From an uncultured Collinsella sp. (GTDB lineage Bacteria > Actinomycetota > Coriobacteriia > Coriobacteriales > Coriobacteriaceae), in assembly GCA_959019775.1 (NCBI GenBank), contig CAUEPS010000030.1, forward strand, positions 1 through 15,386: a stretch of 15,386 nucleotides of DNA, read 5' to 3'. Positions 1 to 5,212 of this stretch are shown in pieces (position 1 is the stretch's first letter; each line of letters begins with the position of its first letter). Position numbers and translations under genes: made by a program. The notes under the pieces were generated by a model. The model had not been told where the DNA came from. It did not search any database and saw only the letters and a list, made by a program, of their open reading frames with translations.

Positions 1-54
1 CGCATTCGGCGAGATGCGTTTGCGAAAGTGGTCAATTTTAGATTAGCGCTAACA
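1..54. mobile_element. Terminus of an IS21-type insertion sequence (partial, runs off the left edge)
   Basis: Read inward on the minus strand from position 54, the sequence starts TGTTAGCGCTAATCTAAAAT and continues with TTGACCACTTTCGC. A TG-starting end followed by an A/T-rich TAAAATTGACCA block is what I recall of IS21-family (istA/istB) termini; this is recognition from memory, not a database match. The boundary is supported independently: the IS30-type transposase reading frame is recognisable up to codons ending at 55-58 and turns into unrelated residues and a stop at 38-40 exactly where this sequence begins. The body of the element would lie left of the window. Confidence 0.5.
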
Positions 55-712
55 GGAACGCGGCGTATGACCTGCGGGCGGAGTGGCGCGTGGCCGCCCG
101 GACGGCGGCGCGCCTCCTCGGCCTGTAGCCGACCTTGCGCCTGAGCTCCATGTTGGTCATGCCGTCGTAGCCCGCCGCGACCCAGCGGTAGATGGTCGAC
201 GGCGACAGGTCCACCGGCCCTCCGTTGCATGCGGCCATCTGCTCGGGCGAGAGCCCCCGGCGCAGGCAGTCCCTGATGGCCTCCAGCCTGGCCGCCGCGG
301 CCGGCTCGTCGGCGTCGATCCCGCGCCTGGACGAGACGAGCACCGAGTCGGCGCACAGCTGCGCGGCGCGGGCCTCGTAGAAGACGTGCGGGCGGCGCTT
401 GCAGCCCATCGCGCGGTAGCGGCCGCACCCGTTGCAGCAGCGCGGCCACGCCGCCAGGCGCGGGCAGGCCGACGACAGGTCGGTGTCGGCGCCCACGCGC
501 TCGCCGCGCCTGGGCTTCGGCGCCGTCACGAACCTGTGCGACGCCACCTCGGCGCTCACCGTCGAGGGCGACCTGCCCAGCTCCCTCGCGATCTCCCTGC
601 ACGAGGCCCTGCGCTCCAGCATCCTCTGGACCGTGTCCCGCTCGTGCCTCGTGAGCCTTCCGTAGGCCCTCGGGGCCGCTTTCGCGGAACCCTTCTTCCT
701 CTTTCTGGACAT
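38..712 (-). pseudogene. IS30-family transposase, N-terminal part, truncated by an insertion
   Basis: This is the N-terminal half of an IS30-type transposase. A helix-turn-helix of the HTH_38 kind lies at about residues 18-56 (LTRHERDTVQRML, then REIARELGRSPSTVSAEV). A Cys-rich stretch follows (ACPR, CCNGC, GCKR), then the second conserved block LSPEQMA, STIYRW and KVGYRPRRR. The DDE catalytic core should begin after the terminal RRSYAAF motif but is missing. The frame ends within five codons, at the junction with the presumed IS21 end, so no active enzyme can be made. The start at 712 is chosen because GGAGG sits 5 nt upstream; an ATG at 772 in the same frame lies inside the palindrome and has no ribosome binding site. 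Intact relatives are usually about 350-400 residues, so roughly half is lost. Confidence 0.85.
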
Positions 713-764
713 GCCGTCCTCCGATCTTCCGGGGCCGGCCGGTCCGGCCCTCAGGGTATCGGGT

Positions 765-802
765 TCCCACATTCATCCGTACATGTACGGATGAATGTGG
801 GA
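765..802. repeat. Perfect 38-bp palindrome, possible abutted IS30 ends
   Basis: The two 19-bp arms are exact reverse complements with no spacer. The right arm reads TGTACGGATGAATGTGGGA and the centre lies between 783 and 784. Each arm starts with TG at the centre, as IS30-family terminal repeats do, and the left arm is in the position expected for the upstream end of the adjacent transposase gene. Symmetry stops sharply at 764/803. It could be two abutted element ends, a palindromic insertion target of the kind IS30 prefers, or a transcriptional hairpin. Confidence 0.75.
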
Positions 803-879
803 GGTGTTCGGATAAAGTCGATAATCAAGGATTTACACCGTCCGCGCCCCCTAGCGAGCATTTCGAGCTGCAAAGCGCC

Positions 880-885
880 TATAAT
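880..885 (+). promoter_or_regulatory. Candidate -10 element for the first FHA gene
   Basis: An exact TATAAT lies 57 nt before the ATG at 943, in a stretch that is much more A/T-rich than its surroundings (880-920). No good -35 hexamer is present 16-18 nt upstream; the nearest is a weak TTTCGA at 861-866 with only 13 nt spacing. Promoter function is therefore inferred from the -10 alone. Confidence 0.35.
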
Positions 886-923
886 TGATGATAATTACGT
901 ATCCAATGCTGTTTTTGAGTGAA

Positions 924-933
924 GGGGGGGGGG
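924..933 (+). promoter_or_regulatory. G10 homopolymer at the ribosome binding site of the first FHA gene
   Basis: Ten consecutive G residues preceded by GAA form the only Shine-Dalgarno-like sequence before the ATG at 943. Nine bases (TAAAAACAA) separate the run from the start codon. Homopolymers of this length slip during replication, so a change in length would alter the ribosome binding site without touching the coding frame. Confidence 0.6.
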
Positions 934-942
934 TAAAAACAA

Positions 943-1899
943 ATGGCTGACACTCCATCTTGTGCACTGTACTCCGGGCTTAAGTCACTCGGTCGCATCA
1001 ACAACGGTAACGCCGCGCAAATTCTAATGGCCGGCAACGCCCGTTACGGTGGACGCCTCATCTCCGAACGCTTGACGGTCCCGTCGTTTATCTCACGCAA
1101 AATCGTTCACGCCAAACCCGGTGACCTTTCCGAGCCGCTGTTTACGCCCTTTGAACAAAGTGCGCGCCAGATACTCAACCTTATCATGCAAAACCGAGGC
1201 TCCGACCCCCAATCGCTGAGCAAGGTCGCTAAACGCTATATGGAGTCGTGCGTCCCAGACATGCAGGATGCCCTTACCAATTGTGGCGTCGACGGCATGC
1301 TCTTTAGAAACGGCGTCGAGCGCATCGAGACCACTGACGATAGTGACATTAAAGATCGCCTCTACATCCATCTGATCTTTTTTATCGTTACCGGCTGCCT
1401 TGGCGACCCCGCCCGCGCCATCGAGTACACCGAGTCCTTTGTGTCCGACCAGATGCTCTCGACGCATGGCACGGTCGAGACGACCGTCACCTCATTTTTC
1501 TCGACAACCGCGCGCCCCACGGGAGACATTCGCCTGGGGCTGCTGCGCGTCGTGGGCAACTCGGCACGACCGCCGCTGCGCCCCCTTACCACGGACCCGG
1601 TGGGCAGCATTATCGGGTCGCTGACTGGCGACGGGAACGCCATCACCGACGTCGATTCCGATGTCTCGCGCCAGCACCTGCGCATTTGGTTCCAAGACGG
1701 ACGCTGGCTTGCGCAGGGCCTCGACTCCACCAACGGATCGTTTTTGATCTCGAGCGTCGACCGCTGCCGGCAGCCTATCGAGCTGCCTCGACGCGACCGC
1801 CCCGCCAACTTCGCCAACACCCCCGTCGAGATTCACAACGGCGACACGCTTTGCTTGGGCGCCACGACGCGTTTTTTGGTCATTCGCATCACAGACTAG
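943..1899 (+). CDS. FHA-domain protein, kinase-associated (paralogue A)
   Basis: This is a 318-residue protein with a forkhead-associated domain at its C-terminus (about 205-318). FHA domains bind phosphothreonine peptides, often on Ser/Thr kinases or their substrates. Visible hallmarks are IIGS (222-226), VSRQHLRI with Ser242, Arg243 and His245, and GLDSTNGS with Asn264-Gly265. The usual Arg of the GR motif is Ser226. The N-terminal 200 residues match no domain I recognise but are shared with the FHA gene at 4087-5076 (INNGNAAQILM against INNREAARILI; SRKIVHAKPG against SRRVVHVVPG). There is no signal peptide or membrane segment, so it is probably cytoplasmic. It lies directly upstream of a membrane kinase, and I infer that it reads or relays that kinase's phosphorylation. 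The start follows a G10 tract serving as ribosome binding site. Confidence 0.85.
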   Translation: MADTPSCALYSGLKSLGRINNGNAAQILMAGNARYGGRLISERLTVPSFISRKIVHAKPGDLSEPLFTPFEQSARQILNLIMQNRGSDPQSLSKVAKRYMESCVPDMQDALTNCGVDGMLFRNGVERIETTDDSDIKDRLYIHLIFFIVTGCLGDPARAIEYTESFVSDQMLSTHGTVETTVTSFFSTTARPTGDIRLGLLRVVGNSARPPLRPLTTDPVGSIIGSLTGDGNAITDVDSDVSRQHLRIWFQDGRWLAQGLDSTNGSFLISSVDRCRQPIELPRRDRPANFANTPVEIHNGDTLCLGATTRFLVIRITD

Positions 1900-1923
1900 C
1901 CTGCCCACACATCTTCGACGCAC

Positions 1924-1969
1924 AAGGTGCCGTTATTTACATTAACCTCTGCAAATAACGGCACCTTTT
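1924..1969 (+). terminator. Hairpin between the first FHA gene and the kinase
   Basis: AAGGTGCCGTTATTT (1924-1938) is exactly complementary to AAATAACGGCACCTT (1953-1967), giving a 15-bp stem with a 14-nt loop. The run of T after it is short (TTTT, 1966-1969) and is partly in the stem. It looks like a rho-independent terminator, possibly leaky, that would reduce expression of the kinase from the upstream promoter. The stem is symmetrical enough to work from either strand. Confidence 0.65.
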
Positions 1970-2041
1970 CAATTAAGACAACGGTTGCGCTACCTTTTCA
2001 CTAACATTATTGCTATGCATTTTTCTCGAAAGGATCGCCCC

Positions 2042-4051
2042 GTGACGTACGACACGGACATGGATATCATCGCGTTGTCCCCCTTTGAACCAAACGCCAT
2101 GTTTGCGACCACCGAAGACTCCGATACCATTCGCCGCTTTACCACCCTGTTGGATTGCGGGGCAGTCGGCGGCGGCTCCCACCATCTTCGCAAGGTCGCC
2201 AACACCGAGGGCGAGACCTTTGCGCTCAAGACGCTGTGGCCCCTCAGTGGCTGTGATGAAAACGGCTCCGCTGTCAGCCCCTCGGGCATCAAGACGCTCA
2301 CCGAGGAGTATCGCAATCTTGCAGTCGTCTCACTGTTGGGCGGCTTTCCCAAAACCTATGGCTACGGTTATGCCGGCAACACACCGGTCATCCTTATGGA
2401 ATGGATTGAAGGCCTGCCCCTTTGCGATGCCGCGGCAGAGCTAACCGACCCAGCCGAGGGCGGCCGCATTCCCGCAAACACCGTCGCCGCAATCGGAAAA
2501 CGCCTGGGAGAGATCCTCCTGAGTACCCAAAAGCTCGATGCACCTTTTGTGCACCGTGATATCTCCTTGCGCAACATCATTATTCGAACGACGCGCCGAC
2601 CCCTTGCCCAGCAGATTGCACACTGCAGTTTTGACCTTTGCCTGGTCGATCTGGGCAGCTCGAGCATCAGGCGCTCGGACCCCTCGTTTACCATGTCCAC
2701 CGGCATCTGGCGCAACGGCACCCCCGAGTTCGCCCCGCCTGAGATGCTCTCCAACGACATCCCCGAGCTGGCGCCGCTGCGCACGTCGCCCAGCATCGAT
2801 ACATACGAGCTCTGCAGCGTGCTCTACACGCTCTATGCCGGCCACACGCCATATCGTCTAAACGAGCATATGGACCAGTCGCCCTACCTGTACAAGATCG
2901 AGCACGAGCCCGAGCTGCTCGAGGCGCGCTTACCCGGCGACCAAAAGCTTGTCGATGTCATCATGAGCGGCATCCATAACGAGCAGTCCCAGCGCGCGCC
3001 GCTGTCTACGATTGTCGGCAAGCTCGATGCCTGGATTAAAGACATCGATTTTGAGCCGCGCACGCCGCTGCCCGCACCTGTCGACTTTAGCCAGCAACCA
3101 AAGGCTTTCGGCTCCGACAAGGCTCAGACGCGCCATCCGATCATCTCGCGTCGCACTGCGCTCACGCTCGGCGGTGTCTGTGTTGCCGGCATCGCAGCTT
3201 CCGCCATTGCCACGGGGTGCTGGGGGCTTATCGACCTGGCGCACGGCATCAAGCCGTCACTCGACGATTACACCTGGGAAGAACTCGCCCTAATCTCCCG
3301 CAAAATCCAAGAGACATCTTCCAACAAAAAGGCGCTCGCGATTGCCGAAACCTACCACCTGGTAAACAGCAAGCAGTCGCTCGAAAACGAGAACACCAAG
3401 ACCGTCAGGCTTTCCGATGGGACCAAGGCACAAGTCCAGATCGTGGGCTTTAAGGCAGACACGTTCACCGATGACGGCCTCCCCGCTGGCATCACCTTAA
3501 TGTTCCGTACCCCCATCGCCATGCGCGCCGTAAATGACGGCGCTGCGACGGGTGGCTGGGAGCAATCGTCGCTTCGCGAATGGTTGGCAGACGAGGGCAT
3601 GGCTACGCTGCCCGACGATCTCCGTAATCAGATCCGCTCGGTGCGAAAGCTCACCAACAACACCGGCGGCACCAAAGACGCCTCCAGCATCACCGCCACC
3701 GATGACAAGCTGTGGCTGCCGTCCATGAGCGAGCTGTGCGGCTACCAGGCGCCTGAAACGTTCGCAGACGGCTACGGATACCTTTCTGACCTCTACAGCG
3801 GAGAAGGCGAACAGTACCAGCTCTATCGCGAGCAGAGCGTAAGCAGTCTGACCACCAACGACGCCATGATCCGCACCGTCGCCGGCAAAAAGATCTGCTA
3901 CTGGGAGCGCACCCCCAGCGCCGACTGCAGCGAGGGCGCCAACTCGACGTACTTTAACCGCGTTGGAAAAGACGGCGACGTGTTTAGCTGGGCAACGCCT
4001 GGAAACGATCCGGACCAAATGACCTATGTCCTGCCCGGCTTTTGCATCTAA
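2042..4051 (+). CDS. Membrane Ser/Thr protein kinase with extracytoplasmic DUF6273-like domain
   Basis: This is a 669-residue Hanks-type kinase. The kinase domain (about 30-300) has a glycine-rich loop (CGAVGGGS), the ATP-binding Lys63 in FALK, a Glu in TEEYRNL, catalytic HRD (171-173) with Asn in HRDISLRN, DLG in place of DFG (Asp203) and an APPE motif (Glu234). All key catalytic residues are present, so it should be active. One hydrophobic segment (about 373-396, after RRTALTLGG) crosses the membrane. The remaining 270 residues lie outside and resemble DUF6273, with GGWEQSSLREWL near 504-515, DDKLWLPSMSEL near 555 and YWERTP near 619. PASTA repeats are absent. The start is GTG, chosen for GAAAGGA 7 nt upstream; an in-frame ATG at 1985 has no ribosome binding site. 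It lies 35 nt before a second FHA gene. The ligand is unknown. Confidence 0.88.
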   Translation: MTYDTDMDIIALSPFEPNAMFATTEDSDTIRRFTTLLDCGAVGGGSHHLRKVANTEGETFALKTLWPLSGCDENGSAVSPSGIKTLTEEYRNLAVVSLLGGFPKTYGYGYAGNTPVILMEWIEGLPLCDAAAELTDPAEGGRIPANTVAAIGKRLGEILLSTQKLDAPFVHRDISLRNIIIRTTRRPLAQQIAHCSFDLCLVDLGSSSIRRSDPSFTMSTGIWRNGTPEFAPPEMLSNDIPELAPLRTSPSIDTYELCSVLYTLYAGHTPYRLNEHMDQSPYLYKIEHEPELLEARLPGDQKLVDVIMSGIHNEQSQRAPLSTIVGKLDAWIKDIDFEPRTPLPAPVDFSQQPKAFGSDKAQTRHPIISRRTALTLGGVCVAGIAASAIATGCWGLIDLAHGIKPSLDDYTWEELALISRKIQETSSNKKALAIAETYHLVNSKQSLENENTKTVRLSDGTKAQVQIVGFKADTFTDDGLPAGITLMFRTPIAMRAVNDGAATGGWEQSSLREWLADEGMATLPDDLRNQIRSVRKLTNNTGGTKDASSITATDDKLWLPSMSELCGYQAPETFADGYGYLSDLYSGEGEQYQLYREQSVSSLTTNDAMIRTVAGKKICYWERTPSADCSEGANSTYFNRVGKDGDVFSWATPGNDPDQMTYVLPGFCI

Positions 4052-4086
4052 CACCTTCCCCGGACACCAGAAAGGAGCCTTGCATC

Positions 4087-5076
4087 ATGCGTGCGGAAAC
4101 ACCTTCCGAGGTGCTCTTTGATTTCCTTAAGTGCGACCTGCAGATCAATAATCGAGAAGCGGCGCGCATCTTGATTTCGGACAAGCCGATGGGCTCCAAA
4201 CCGGCTCCAAGGTTTCGCATTACCGAAAAGACGTTTCTGTCGCGACGCGTGGTGCACGTCGTTCCGGGTACCGACAAGATTGACCCTGAGATGTTTACCG
4301 ATTTTTCGCAGAGCGTCCAGAACTTGGCTGCAGCTGTTAAAATCGGCAGCGCCAGCAGTCCAGCGGCCGTCAACGCTTGCCAGCAAGCCATTACGGCGCA
4401 TGCCCTCGAGCGCATGGCAACGTCGCTCGAACACTGGGGGCTCGATGGCTCCATCCTGCGCAATATCTTTGACCGTATCGCCGTCACGCCTGGCCTCAAG
4501 CAAAGCGACCGGCGCCTTTTGGAGCTCCTTGCGCTAACGGTCTGCGGATGCCTGGCCGATCCAAATGCCGCCGCCTCCGAGGTCAAAGACTTTGCCATAA
4601 CGCAGCTAGCCCAGACATTTGGCACGCTCGAGACCACCGAGATCGTCCAGGCGCAGGATACCAACCACAAGGTCAACGAGCCTCCTGCAAAACTGGGGCT
4701 GCTCAGGCTTGCGAAAGACGGCTCGGCCTTGCCGCCGATCTATCCCTTGAGCCTCGATCCCGAGGGCACGGTTTTAGGCTCGTTCGCACACGACCGAAAC
4801 AGCATCACCAACGTGGGTCCCGATGTATCCCACCGGCACCTGCGCGTGGCGTTTTCTAACGGCACATGGCTCGCAAGCGGCCTTCACTCCACCAATGGAA
4901 CGGTGCTGGTGACACGCAGCGGCGCGACCACCGTTATCGAAAAGCCACGCTCGCTGCGCTCCGCCGGTGACGAGGACAAGCAGATTCCTATCCACGACGG
5001 CGACCTGCTCAAGCTGGGCTCCTCGACCGATTTTTTGGTGCTGAAGATCTCCTCGAACGTACGAGCATTGGCCTAG
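4087..5076 (+). CDS. FHA-domain protein, kinase-associated (paralogue B)
   Basis: This 329-residue protein is a diverged copy of the FHA protein encoded at 943-1899, matching along its whole length. The FHA domain is at about 210-329: VLGS with Ser232, VSHRHLRV with Ser248 and His251, and GLHSTNGT with Asn270-Gly271. As in paralogue A, Ser stands where most FHA domains have the phosphate-contacting Arg. In addition, the Arg of SRxH is His249 here. The N-terminal domain is shared with the paralogue and otherwise unrecognised. There is no membrane segment. AAAGGAG lies about 10 nt before the ATG at 4087, which also matches the N-terminus of the paralogue; the in-frame ATG at 4042 overlaps the kinase gene and is not needed. 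It is very likely co-transcribed with the kinase, so it may bind the kinase's autophosphorylated form or a shared substrate. Confidence 0.86.
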   Translation: MRAETPSEVLFDFLKCDLQINNREAARILISDKPMGSKPAPRFRITEKTFLSRRVVHVVPGTDKIDPEMFTDFSQSVQNLAAAVKIGSASSPAAVNACQQAITAHALERMATSLEHWGLDGSILRNIFDRIAVTPGLKQSDRRLLELLALTVCGCLADPNAAASEVKDFAITQLAQTFGTLETTEIVQAQDTNHKVNEPPAKLGLLRLAKDGSALPPIYPLSLDPEGTVLGSFAHDRNSITNVGPDVSHRHLRVAFSNGTWLASGLHSTNGTVLVTRSGATTVIEKPRSLRSAGDEDKQIPIHDGDLLKLGSSTDFLVLKISSNVRALA

Positions 5077-5103
5077 GGCCGAGCTCGCCCAATAAGAATC
5101 AAC

Positions 5104-5146
5104 GCAAAAGAGCGCCGCTGCACACATCGCAGCGGCGCTCTTTTGC
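5104..5146 (+). terminator. Bidirectional terminator between convergent genes
   Basis: GCAAAAGAGCGCCGCTGC (5104-5121) pairs perfectly with 5129-5146 around a 7-nt loop. The GC-rich core is flanked by A4 on one side and T4 on the other, so it can end transcripts from both strands. It follows the second FHA gene by 27 bp. Confidence 0.85.
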
Positions 5147-5150
5147 ACAA

Positions 5151-5182
5151 AGGCGCCCCCGGCCTTGTAACCGGGGGCGCCT
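5151..5182 (-). terminator. Terminator of the surface-protein gene
   Basis: AGGCGCCCCCGG (5151-5162) pairs exactly with CCGGGGGCGCCT (5171-5182) around an 8-nt loop. On the minus strand it is followed by TTTG and lies about 30 nt after the stop codon of the surface-protein gene. Confidence 0.75.
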
Positions 5183-5212
5183 ATAAAGGGGAAACGAGCT
5201 TAAAAAGCTACA

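Noticed and set aside
83..922. A 279-codon open frame on the plus strand over the IS30 transposase
   Set aside because: Low-complexity Arg/Pro/Gly-rich antisense of the transposase, and it runs through the palindrome and promoter region.
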